Shown: positions 1-9,600 of the stretch, piece after piece
Numbering within the stretch: the first letter of the stretch is position 1
Layout: each line of letters starts with the position of its first letter
Notes under the pieces: model-generated
The model's input: only the letters and a program-made list of their open reading frames with translations
The model's database searches: none
What the model was told of the DNA's origin: nothing
Made by a program: the position numbers and the translations under genes
IMG/VR virus record: IMGVR_UViG_3300030109_003456
Span: 1 to 38,034 of that record
Strand: one strand, 5' to 3'
DNA from: a virus
Length of the DNA stretch: 38,034 nucleotides

Positions 1-1252
1 TAATACCTACATTATTAGCATTACTATGTCCTTGCATTTGCAAAACAGCATAATTATTATTACTTCCGTGGTCTGTTGAGGATATACAAAAGTGTCCTCT
101 TTCATCACCAAAATCTTGTGGAAGTGAACTATTTTTTAAAACCATTCTTCCATCACCTAAAAGATATAATCTTTCAACACCATTAGTGTCAAATCTAAAT
201 GGTCCATTTGACTGATTGTGCATATAAACTGTTTTAGCACTTTGTTCATAAGCCATTGTAAAGTATCTGCCTGTATTATCTGTATCTACCATATGTATCG
301 CAGGTTGCTGTGTTTCTATTACTAATCCTTTATTAGCAGAAAATCCTCTTACAATTCTTGCGTTAAGATTACTTCCAGATGAACCAATTCCAAAATTACC
401 TTCTGTATCAAATCGTGCTATTTCAGAATTATCAACACCAATAATCATATCTTTACCAGTTCTAGAAAATATAAAATCTGTACTACTATCAAATCCAATA
501 TCAATTACATTAGCTCTTGAACTAAAATTACTATCTGCTTCTCCAATTCCTATTCTACCTCCTTGAGAATTTGAATTACCTTGAACAACTAATCCATAAC
601 CTTGACTTGCAGTTTTTTGAAGAATATGTAATGGAGCTGATATAGTATGTGGTGTATAATCACCTGAATTATCAACAGTTTGTATTCCTACAAAACCTGA
701 TGACGCAATTCTCATTCTTTCAGTACTATTAGTTTTAAATAATATTCTATCAGCAGAATCAAGTGTAAGCACGTGGTCATCAGAATCAAATAATACATAA
801 CCCTTTTGAACATCAGATGAGTTTTTAAATAAAAATCCTAAATTAGCATCAGTTGCCCCACTTGTCATAGTTACATAATTATCACCACTTGGGTCTATTG
901 TTAATCCACCTGTAAATGTTTTAGCACCACTAAATGTTTGCGTACCTGAAAGATGAGCCGTGTCTGCATCAAGATAAGCAGAAGCGATAGCAGTCCCTTG
1001 CCAGACACCTGTACCTATTGTACCTACTGAAGTAAGCGAACTTGCAGTTACTCCACTAGCTAAAGTGTTACCCGTTAATGTACCAGCTGCTGCAGTTACA
1101 GTTATAGCCGATGATCCATTAAACGAAACTCCATTAATGTTTCTTGCTGTTGCTAATGTAGCAGCAGTTCCTGCAGTTATATTATCTGCAACTTTTGCAT
1201 CAGTTATTGCATTATCTGCAATCCCACCTGTTTTTATTTTAGTTAATGCCAT
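1..1252 (-). CDS. Fibre-like tail protein, C-terminus outside the window
   Basis: The frame is open from an ATG at 1250-1252 to the window edge, at least 417 residues. The N-terminus (MALTKIKTGG, then DNAITDAKVAD) is nearly the same as that of the 491-residue protein at 1518-2993, so the two are paralogous modules. The rest is rich in Ser, Thr, Gly and Asn with short beta-like repeats, as in phage fibres. Its start overlaps the stop of the 84-residue gene upstream (TAATG). A role in host adsorption is inferred from composition and position at the end of the late block. No enzymatic motif was recognised. Confidence 0.75.
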   Translation of the reverse strand, partial: MALTKIKTGGIADNAITDAKVADNITAGTAATLATARNINGVSFNGSSAITVTAAAGTLTGNTLASGVTASSLTSVGTIGTGVWQGTAIASAYLDADTAHLSGTQTFSGAKTFTGGLTIDPSGDNYVTMTSGATDANLGFLFKNSSDVQKGYVLFDSDDHVLTLDSADRILFKTNSTERMRIASSGFVGIQTVDNSGDYTPHTISAPLHILQKTASQGYGLVVQGNSNSQGGRIGIGEADSNFSSRANVIDIGFDSSTDFIFSRTGKDMIIGVDNSEIARFDTEGNFGIGSSGSNLNARIVRGFSANKGLVIETQQPAIHMVDTDNTGRYFTMAYEQSAKTVYMHNQSNGPFRFDTNGVERLYLLGDGRMVLKNSSLPQDFGDERGHFCISSTDHGSNNNYAVLQMQGHSNANNVGI

Positions 1253-1506
1253 TAATTTTTTTCCAACGTTTCCAAATGGTCTTTGTATGCTTTTTTAACA
1301 TCATCTGTCCACACTGCGTTACAAATACCTTGAACCTCTGATGATTCTTTAGATATGTCTGCATCAGGTTGTAAAACCTTTCGTGTAAACGAACGAGTTA
1401 ATTCTACATCATCTTCTTTGACAACAGTAGCTGTTCTTACTTGAACTGCTTTATATTCACCAACTATTTCTATTTTATCTTCTATAATTTCTTTTGTTAA
1501 AGACAT
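1252..1506 (-). CDS. Small conserved-type phage protein of unknown function
   Basis: 84 residues, charged, no membrane segment. It contains a stretch EYKAVQVRTATVV followed by acidic and hydroxylated residues, and Cys at about 63. A Shine-Dalgarno (AAAGGAAA) lies just before the ATG. It sits between two fibre-like genes and overlaps the next start by TAATG. Possibly a small virion or fibre-assembly protein; this rests on position only. Confidence 0.7.
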   Translation of the reverse strand: MSLTKEIIEDKIEIVGEYKAVQVRTATVVKEDDVELTRSFTRKVLQPDADISKESSEVQGICNAVWTDDVKKAYKDHLETLEKN

Positions 1507-1517
1507 AATTTTTCCTT

Positions 1518-2993
1518 TTATGTATTATAAACCAAACTAAAACCCATTACACCGTTTCCCCAATCACTATCACCTATGTAATTACCACTTACATCATTTG
1601 CATAAACCTGATTAGTGCTTCCGTACAACCCTAAGTAAGCAGGGCTACCACCTGTTATAATTGTATTTTTAGAAATTTGAGCCCCAACAATAGATGCTCC
1701 AATACCTGCTCCACTTGCATTAAATGGTAATGTTATATAAGGATTGCCTGAGCCTCCACTTTTACCACTAATAGTAACACGAACCTCTAAGTGAACTACA
1801 CGACCTACTTTAGTGTATGTACCTGATACATCATTTGTTGATGCAGTTATGCCAGTTACAGATGTAGATATTGCACCTTCTTCATAGTCGTCAAGAGCAT
1901 TAGCTGTTGCTGTATCACCATTAAATGTTATACCACCATCATCAAGAAATGTAACCTTGTGTGCTCCGCCTGGATAAAATTTTATATCTTGCCCTGATTG
2001 AAGAAACATATTTTGCGAACCTGATGTGTATAATCCATCATAACCGTGTTTAGTTATTTTGCTATTGTCAGTATGGCTTCTAACTTGCCAATACCTTGCT
2101 GTGCTTGTAATTGTAGCATCATTAGTAACGTGCAAATCACCTCCACAATTCACAACACCTGAAAAAGTAGATACACCTGTTTCAGAAATATGCAATCTTG
2201 ATGTCGTACTCCATTGAGCGTCTGCTGAACCACCTCCACCATCAAAAGTGTAAAAATATATATCTCCTTGTGTCATTCCAATAGAACTACAAGCACCACC
2301 ACCATCGTGATACATATTATTGCTACCACCTACATAAGCATTGTTAGATAAGAATGTTGCACTACCATTTCCACCACCACTATCTTGTAAAGTAGCTCCA
2401 CCCACTTTTAATCCTGCGTAACTTGATGAACTCATATTGTTAAAATCAGTAGTACCTACACCTAAATTTCCGTGGCTATCCATACGACCTTTGGTTGACC
2501 AAGTAGAACCGTCCCAACTTGCCCAATATAAACTATGTTGATAAGTATGAAACGAATACCCATCAGAAGAGACACCTACAGTTGTTAAGCTGTCATCATT
2601 TTGTATTCTTATTGTTTCGCTTGTATTGGTAGTTACTTTTGCGTGAATAATACTATCAGGGCTTGTTGTAACTACTCCTACTCGTTCTGAACTGTCTATA
2701 GTAAGAGCAGTTGTATTACCTACACCTAATTGAAGTGTACCATTATAATTATTATAAATCTTTGATGCGTCGCTACTATCTTGGAATATTCTTAGCCCAT
2801 TAGAATCACTACTTGCATTTTTAATTGTAAGAACCCCTGCATTTTGTGTAATCGCACCTGTAGTCAATCCTGTAAGAGTACCTACTTGAGTAATCCCTGT
2901 CTGTGCCCCTGTAATAGTTATTGCATCTGCGACTTTTGCGTCAGTCACACTGTTGTCAGTTAATCCACCTGTTTTTATTTTTGTTAATGCCAT
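1518..2993 (-). CDS. Fibre-like tail protein
   Basis: 491 residues. The N-terminal 30 or so residues (MALTKIKTGGLTDNSVTDAKVAD) match the paralog that starts at 1252. The middle is Ser/Gly/Asn-rich beta-type sequence. The last 120 or so residues (after DDYEEGAISTSV) look like a distinct C-terminal domain with Val/Ile-rich strands and a YNT end. The shared N-termini suggest that both attach to the same base or that one arose by duplication. A host-recognition role is inferred from composition and context. Confidence 0.75.
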   Translation of the reverse strand: MALTKIKTGGLTDNSVTDAKVADAITITGAQTGITQVGTLTGLTTGAITQNAGVLTIKNASSDSNGLRIFQDSSDASKIYNNYNGTLQLGVGNTTALTIDSSERVGVVTTSPDSIIHAKVTTNTSETIRIQNDDSLTTVGVSSDGYSFHTYQHSLYWASWDGSTWSTKGRMDSHGNLGVGTTDFNNMSSSSYAGLKVGGATLQDSGGGNGSATFLSNNAYVGGSNNMYHDGGGACSSIGMTQGDIYFYTFDGGGGSADAQWSTTSRLHISETGVSTFSGVVNCGGDLHVTNDATITSTARYWQVRSHTDNSKITKHGYDGLYTSGSQNMFLQSGQDIKFYPGGAHKVTFLDDGGITFNGDTATANALDDYEEGAISTSVTGITASTNDVSGTYTKVGRVVHLEVRVTISGKSGGSGNPYITLPFNASGAGIGASIVGAQISKNTIITGGSPAYLGLYGSTNQVYANDVSGNYIGDSDWGNGVMGFSLVYNT

Positions 2994-2994
2994 A

Positions 2995-4758
2995 TTATCT
3001 TAACCAAGTTGCTCCTATGTCGTTGTCTGAGCTTTGATTACCACCAATTACTGTTACTAATAAACCCATACCATCGACACTATTATAATTTTTTGCTTGT
3101 AACTTTATATTTCCTGTGTGCATATAAGCTAGTTGAAAATTATCTGAAAATGTACTATTAGCTAATTCATCGTGTACTGTCACAGTCTGTAAAGATGTTA
3201 TTCCACTATAACCTTGTGTAGATACAGTAAAAACACCTGCCCTACTACTTGAATCAGCAAATTTTAATTCAAACATAACCGTACCCCAACTTGAATTGTT
3301 AAATGAAATCTGAACTACATCTTGAAAAGCATGGTTATCAATATTTACAAGTTTTGTAGTAGCTTGACCATAAACACCACCCCAATAAATTCCTCCTTTA
3401 GCTCCTTGTGCCGAGTTTAAAAATAAAGAGCCACCTGTAGAGCCTCCCATTACTACATTCCCACTTTTATCTATTGTAAAAGCATCACCATCATTAAAAG
3501 ATGCTTTAAACAATGAAGAGCCTGATGCGTGTGCATGACCACCTCTATTACCATCATTTCTAACTTGTAAAATAGCATCAGATGTAGTGTAGTTATCACC
3601 TAGTGCAAAATATCCCATTCCCCCACCACTGGCTATTGTTCCACCTGTAGTTGATTTAACTACTAGATTCCAATTATCTGCATTTGTGGCATTAATCGCA
3701 CCTGCACCTGATTGTAGAGTACCTCCTGTACTACATCTTAATCCAATAACTTCAGAGTTTCTATTTTTTCCTATGTTTACACCATCAATACCAAGTATCA
3801 TTAACTCTGCACCTGTTGGTGAATAACCTGCAAATGTACCAAAATAACCACCATAAGGAGAATCTTCGTTACCTAGTTTGAATATAGATACATTGTTGTC
3901 GGTAAAGAACCTAATCAAACCACCACCTCTATAAGATGATGTTACGCTAGAGCTAAATGCTTGTTGTCCACCACTACCACCTGCTGTTTCAAAATAATTT
4001 GATGTTTTTGCATAACCCCCAATAGAAACATTTCCTGCTGGTTGTAATGCTCCACTCATAACTACAGTACCATCTGCTTCAACTAATAACTTTGAAGAAT
4101 TATTTTTCCTCATATCTAATTGACCACTTGTATTTGCAAGAATATCCCAAGCAGTTTCATTATCATTATCTCCACATAAAACAAGACTTGCACTACCACT
4201 AGCGTGTTGTATTCTAAGTGTTCTTGATGCTGAAGACGGACTTGACGTAGTAGCTGAACCTACACCAATATTTCCTGTGGTAGTAAGTGATGTCGATGCA
4301 ACCGAACCTGCAAAAGTGGCATTATGACTATTATCTAAAGTTAGAGTTACATTACCTTTAGGAGTTCCACTATCATAATCTGTATAAAATCTAATAGCAT
4401 CTCCTCTTACATTTAACTCTTCTAATCCGTAGCTAGTGCCTGAGTGAGATATTATAGAATTAACACTATCTTCATAATTCAAAGATATTCTTCTTGATGC
4501 ACCATTTTTAATTTCTAGTTCGCCTTCTAATAAACTTGCACCACTTACAGTTAATTTATTAGAACCTGATACGGCAGTACCAAGTCCAAGACTTCCCATT
4601 TGAAATCCAGTTCCGTCATCATCTACTTTAGTTGCAGTAATTGCGTCACTAGCAATATCAGCCGTAGCGATTGTTGCGTCTTGAATTTCGGTGGTTGTGA
4701 TTACATCTTGCCCTACAACTAGAGCAACGTCGGCTGGAGAATTACCGTAATAAGCCAT
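2995..4758 (-). CDS. Fibre-like tail protein
   Basis: 587 residues, low in Cys and rich in Ser, Gly, Thr and Asn. The N-terminal segment has the recurring TTTEIQDATIATADIASDAITATKV pattern typical of fibre shafts (only part of it quoted here as evidence). The C-terminal 150 residues are more hydrophobic and could be the receptor-binding or trimerisation part. It starts one base inside the stop of the 113-residue gene and ends two bases before the 491-residue gene. Function inferred from composition and neighbourhood. Confidence 0.75.
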   Translation of the reverse strand: MAYYGNSPADVALVVGQDVITTTEIQDATIATADIASDAITATKVDDDGTGFQMGSLGLGTAVSGSNKLTVSGASLLEGELEIKNGASRRISLNYEDSVNSIISHSGTSYGLEELNVRGDAIRFYTDYDSGTPKGNVTLTLDNSHNATFAGSVASTSLTTTGNIGVGSATTSSPSSASRTLRIQHASGSASLVLCGDNDNETAWDILANTSGQLDMRKNNSSKLLVEADGTVVMSGALQPAGNVSIGGYAKTSNYFETAGGSGGQQAFSSSVTSSYRGGGLIRFFTDNNVSIFKLGNEDSPYGGYFGTFAGYSPTGAELMILGIDGVNIGKNRNSEVIGLRCSTGGTLQSGAGAINATNADNWNLVVKSTTGGTIASGGGMGYFALGDNYTTSDAILQVRNDGNRGGHAHASGSSLFKASFNDGDAFTIDKSGNVVMGGSTGGSLFLNSAQGAKGGIYWGGVYGQATTKLVNIDNHAFQDVVQISFNNSSWGTVMFELKFADSSSRAGVFTVSTQGYSGITSLQTVTVHDELANSTFSDNFQLAYMHTGNIKLQAKNYNSVDGMGLLVTVIGGNQSSDNDIGATWLR

Positions 4759-5099
4759 TAGGTCATCTCCATAATAGAGACAATAATATCTACAGAAGAA
4801 CCAGCACTAGCCTTAGCTTTTATAGCGTCAGTAGCTTGTAAAACTAATTTGTTCCCCTGCATAATCTCAAGTGTACCTCCTGATGGTATTGGTAAACCTT
4901 TGCCTAAATAAACATTGGCATTGGTCTCTGTGTCGCTGGTATCTGATACAATCTGCACATCTACAGTCTTGCTACTTGCAGAAGTGTTGGCAATAGAAAT
5001 ACCAAGAACTACTGTACTCGTAGAAGATGGAGATGTGTATACAGTTGCAAGTGAAGTGGTTAAGTTTGCTTTAGTTTTTAATTTAAATGTATTAGCCAT
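4758..5099 (-). CDS. Small beta-rich virion protein
   Basis: 113 residues, almost entirely short strands: a segment TTSLATVYTSPSSTSTVVLGI, then ISIANTS, VDVQIV and a loop with GLPIPSGG. This pattern is common in small marine-phage structural proteins with an Ig-like or jelly-roll look. It overlaps both neighbours by one base (start and stop sharing), so it is translationally coupled in the fibre cluster. Probably a virion surface or fibre-accessory protein; exact role not known. Confidence 0.7.
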   Translation of the reverse strand: MANTFKLKTKANLTTSLATVYTSPSSTSTVVLGISIANTSASSKTVDVQIVSDTSDTETNANVYLGKGLPIPSGGTLEIMQGNKLVLQATDAIKAKASAGSSVDIIVSIMEMT

Positions 5100-5323
5100 T
5101 ACCCAAGTCCAATCGAAAGAGCGACTGCCTCATCAATAGCTGTTTGCTTTGCCTCTTCAGATTCCACAAAATATTTGAGATTGCCACTAGAGTCTTTAAA
5201 AAATAATTTCTTGTCATTTGTATTGATTGCTATTTCTCCAGCAACCAAAGTAGTTCCCCCACTTACGGGAGGTGTATCTCCAGCATCACTACTTCTTTTT
5301 AGCTGAAGAGTATTACTAGCCAT
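5099..5323 (-). CDS. Short paralog of the 298-residue tail protein N-terminus
   Basis: 74 residues. The first 15 (MASNTLQLKRSSDAG) closely match the start of the next protein upstream (MASNTLQVKRSSNYA). The motif AGEIAINTNDKKLFFKD parallels YGELAWSNDNKKLFVG there. It is therefore a duplicated attachment-type domain without the long shaft. It may plug or connect fibre subunits; this is inference from paralogy. Confidence 0.7.
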   Translation of the reverse strand: MASNTLQLKRSSDAGDTPPVSGGTTLVAGEIAINTNDKKLFFKDSSGNLKYFVESEEAKQTAIDEAVALSIGLG

Positions 5324-6220
5324 TTAGAATGTTCCACATTCAATGGTTGCGTCTGTCACTGCTGTAGCTTTTATTGAAGCGAATTGAGCGTTTCCTACTG
5401 AACCACTAAATGTTTCTGAGGAGTTTGTTGCGTCAGGTATGTATTTAAACACATTATCAGTGTCATCCATTCCAAAGAATCCAATCTTAGACGCACTGCC
5501 ATTATGCCATTTAAACTCTATACCTCTATCTTTATCGTCATTTGTGCCACTGCCATCTCCACCCATTGTAAAAATTGGGTCGTCAATAGTAACTGTAGTT
5601 GAATTTACTGTAGTTGTAGTTCCATCTACTTGTAAATTTCCAGTAACAGTAACGTTTCCTGTTAATGTTGGGTTAGATACCACTCCAACTGTAACTGTAC
5701 CATTGTTTTCAGATACGTCAGTCTCGTTATTAACACCAGCAAAAGTTATAGTTGAACCTAAAGCTATTGCTGTAGTATTTGAGCCATCACTAACCGTTAC
5801 ACTGGAATTAGCTAACTTTGCATTAGCAATACTACCAGCCAACATAGCGTTAGTAACACCACTAGCCTTTACTCGTATTGCATCACTATTAGTTTCAATA
5901 GAGCTGTCATCTACGTTTACGCTTAAAACTCCACTAGAGTGCCCTAAGCCGTCCCCTGCTGTAGTTGATGCTATTGAAATTGTAGTTCGATTATCCGCAT
6001 CCCCAACTGTAAGATTAGCTGTGATACCGTCACCAGCTATAACGTCATTTAATGTTGATAAGTGAAATGGAGCTGTTGTTCCATTGCTGTCAGTCTGTCT
6101 ACCGACAAATAATTTTTTATTGTCATTCGACCAAGCTAACTCTCCATATGCTAATGATGAAGGGTCAGAATTACTTGCGTAATTTGATGAGCGTTTGACT
6201 TGTAAGGTATTTGATGCCAT
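5324..6220 (-). CDS. Fibre-like tail protein with repeated Val/Thr-rich shaft
   Basis: 298 residues. The N-terminal 45 residues form the LQVKRSS...YGELAWSNDNKKLFVG module seen in many marine phage tail proteins. The middle is Ser/Thr/Asn-rich with a run GNVTVTGNLQVDGTTTTVNS, and the end contains IEFKWHNGSASKIGFFGMDD. These are typical of virion proteins that present beta-helical or collagen-poor shafts. It belongs to the fibre cluster. No enzymatic residues were recognised. Confidence 0.75.
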   Translation of the reverse strand: MASNTLQVKRSSNYASNSDPSSLAYGELAWSNDNKKLFVGRQTDSNGTTAPFHLSTLNDVIAGDGITANLTVGDADNRTTISIASTTAGDGLGHSSGVLSVNVDDSSIETNSDAIRVKASGVTNAMLAGSIANAKLANSSVTVSDGSNTTAIALGSTITFAGVNNETDVSENNGTVTVGVVSNPTLTGNVTVTGNLQVDGTTTTVNSTTVTIDDPIFTMGGDGSGTNDDKDRGIEFKWHNGSASKIGFFGMDDTDNVFKYIPDATNSSETFSGSVGNAQFASIKATAVTDATIECGTF

Positions 6221-6230
6221 ATTTTAACCT

Positions 6231-6569
6231 TTATGAAAAAGTTCCCCCGTCTACTGTTTTATTATTTAGACTCTGTGATGCGTCAAGCGTCACTACAGCC
6301 GTGTTATCTCCAAAAGAGCGTCCAGTTAAATTGTTAAGTTCAACGGCAGTTGCAGTTACTGTTGTTCCAGCTAATTTTAATCCATTGCTTCCGTTATGCC
6401 CGTTTACATTTACGTCAGTTGTACTAATCTGCAAAGCGGATTGCACACCCTCACCATCCTCAATTGGCTTCAAAGAAGTTTCTAAACCTTGATTAGTTGC
6501 ATCCTCAGAATGCACAGTCAAAAGGTCTTTGTAAGTAGTTGCTGGAGTTTTACTAGTTAAACCTGCCAT
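6231..6569 (-). CDS. Small fibre-associated protein
   Basis: 112 residues, Thr/Asn/Leu-rich, ending in a KTVDGGTFS motif. The segment GTTVTATAVELNNLTG is typical of fibre shaft modules. It follows the giant virion gene after a 48-base gap holding a GTTTAAAC site. No clear Shine-Dalgarno precedes the ATG. It is likely the first gene of the fibre cluster; function inferred. Confidence 0.65.
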   Translation of the reverse strand: MAGLTSKTPATTYKDLLTVHSEDATNQGLETSLKPIEDGEGVQSALQISTTDVNVNGHNGSNGLKLAGTTVTATAVELNNLTGRSFGDNTAVVTLDASQSLNNKTVDGGTFS

Positions 6570-6617
6570 ATTGATACGAATCTTTCACTTTTAGTATGTT
6601 TAAACAAACTCTATCGC

Positions 6618-9600
6618 TTAGTATCTACTGTAACCTTTTCTAGGTTTTTTCTTCTTTTCACGTCTTTTAATATTTTTTTGCCCGTAGCCCAAAGACTTTT
6701 CACCAGTCAGCCAATTTGTTTTTTTAAAATGTAAAAATTTTCCTACAAACGGTATATTTTTAAGAGACCTATATCCTCGTTTTTTAAGCTCTTCCATAGA
6801 TTTCTTAAAATCTCCTTCATTCTTAATACTCCTAGTTAAAAAATAACCTGCATCTCGCAGTGGGTCAGTTGCCCAATCCATTGGAGGGAGAATCATTTTA
6901 ACTACAGCATATTGTGGGTCATGCAATATATTGTAAAAAGTATATCTACTTAACAAAGCAAGTTTTAAAATGTTTGATATTATTAAATCATTTAAAGTTG
7001 TTTTCCTGCCGAACAATGCGTCTTTTAAAGTATCAGCTCCTGATTCTGCTAATGTTAAAATGATAGCTAAAGAAATTAATGGTATATATCCTTTAGACAT
7101 TCTCAATGCTTTTGCCTGTCTAATCTTACCTTGTTTTTCTAAAACCTTAGCCTGTTTAAACACCATTTGTCTTTCTTTACCAAAAAAGTCTATACGCTTT
7201 ATCATAAAAGTTTTTAACATATAAAAAACTCTTCCGTTTTCCATTTCTAAATATCTTATTGGCACTTCTGACTTAGCGACAGGCTGTATGTCGAGCAATT
7301 CGCTGTAAGCAAGAAGTTGTACAATCTCAGTGTTCTTACCGTCTGCAAGGTCTTTTATAACTTGATTACGTTCTTGACCTTTAAACTTTTCCTCTATGCG
7401 TGCTTGAAACTTTGCATCTTTAATAGATTTTTTATTTTTTAAAAAACGCTTTGCTTCTTTTTTGTATCTTAATATCACGCTATTTACGTAAGACTCTTTA
7501 CCAACTCTGTCCATATATCGTAAACCAGTAAAATAAAACACTTTATTTAATACAGAGCCTTGCCCAAGTTCTTGCAAAATATTGTCATCTATTCCTAATG
7601 TCTTTAAATTTATATCTGATTTTCTTATAAAAGCCTTAAGAACGCTTTTAGTGAATCTTGCATAATTCATTGGGTTCGTATATTGACCTTCAATACTTCT
7701 AAATAAAGCTCCTCCAAAATCTGCAATTTGAGTAATAGCACTAGAAACTGTTCCCATCGCTGTTAAATAACCTGCGTTCTTTATAAACGTTACCGTAGCT
7801 CCAGTATTACGCATTTCAAAATAACTTTTTAAAAGTTTGCGAACCCTATCTTCTTTGCCTTTGGGAATAATACCGCCATCGCTTTCCAGCTTTATTAAAA
7901 TCATACCTACTTGCTCGTCAAGCGATAAATCAGTAATGTCGCCTAAATTAAAATTATCTGATTCTATTCTAGCTTCCATCTCATTGATTAAAGCTGGAGA
8001 ATCTTTTTTGCTATCAAAAATTGGGAAGCCACTTGTGCCCAACACAAAATCTTTAATCCTTTTGTCATAAATACCATACTTGCCACTATCTTTGTCTTTT
8101 TTTATGACGTACACATCTCTACCATTACCCATAAACTCGCTTTGAGCAATGAGTCCAGCCATAGAGTTTATATAAGCACCCATAGCTTCGTGTGGTTTAG
8201 CGTAATATTTTAATTGGTCATAAGTCAGCTTTTCTATTTTTCTACTTTTTAATTCATAATTATTTGACCTGTTTGTAACACCTTTTAAATCTTTTACATA
8301 GCGGTTTGCTATTGTGGCTTTTTCTTCCTTAGTAAGTGCTTCACCTTTTTCTTCTGTAGCTCTATCTAAAACACCTTGAAGTTTGCTTTTTTGGTCTTTT
8401 GGTAATGTTTCAAATGTTTCTAAAATATATGCGTCATACTCTGTCATCCATCTAGGAAAATGTGTTTCTATGTAGTTTAAACGTAGTCCAGCTTTAAATG
8501 CAGTTTTGTGTAATTGTTCGTGGGCTTTTCTAAATTGATTGTATTTATTTAATGCATTACGTTTTTTAAAAAACTCTTCATTAGTAAGTATATTAATAAC
8601 TAATTCTTCATTGGAATTATTTAAAGCCAAATTTAAATCCATAAACAATTCTTTTAATTTTGTATTACGCAACCTGTACGCACGAGTATAGGCTTGTTTT
8701 AAAACTCTTATAAATTGCTCAGACTGGTTTAAATACTGACGTTTTATATCTAATTCACGCTTTTGAAAACGTGTAAAGGAATTCATAATTGAATCGCTTA
8801 TACGTCTCATCTGAGAACTCCATGTACGATAATAATCCCTAAATTGCTTAGGTTTCAAATCTCTCTCAGAGCGTTTTATTTTTCTTTTAGTTTTTCGAGA
8901 TACTTTTTGATTAAAGTATTGGGCGGTGGATTTTTCTTTAGCCTTTAGGCTGAATCCTTCTTGAACTCGGTCTGCACCACTTCTTTGACTTTGCTCATTA
9001 CTTTCTTGTCTAACATCCCCTTGGCTTTCATCTGTACTAACGTCTTTAGTATTTCGGGGTGTGGCAGAGACGAATCCCCCAAGAGCCTCTTGTCTTCTTT
9101 TTGCGACATCTTTATAACTTTCTCCTCTTTCAGGTTTTACTCCAGCCTGAATATACGTTTCTTTTTCAATATACCATAACACTGCTTGAACTTGGTCGAC
9201 ACCCCAATCCATGCCAGTTGTTTTAGTAAGTTTGTCTGCAATGCGTGATATTGCATTGTTCATCACTCTTAATTTTTGTCTTGAAAAATCAGGAGTTATT
9301 GAACCAGTATACCTATCAAACATACGAGCCATCCACGTATCTAACACAGCCTCTTCATGTATGCCGTGCATATTTACAATGTAAGCTCCTATTTTTTTGC
9401 CAAATACGTGTGCACCAAAATACTCTTCATTTTTAGGAGTACCTTTTGCCATTCCATATTGTTCAATTAATTCTTTACCAGTAAACTTTGTAAGCATAAA
9501 GTCTGTTAACTTTTTACCCGTTCCAAATTTGTCTACAAGTCTTCTTAATTTTTGTCCTTGTGCAGTAACTGTATTTGCCCGTACCCCACCAAAAGGCTTA

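Noticed and set aside
5439-6065. 208-residue plus-strand ORF and similar long plus-strand frames in the late block
   Set aside because: They are mirror frames of Ser/Thr-rich fibre genes, with no ribosome sites and low-complexity Val/Pro/Ser composition.
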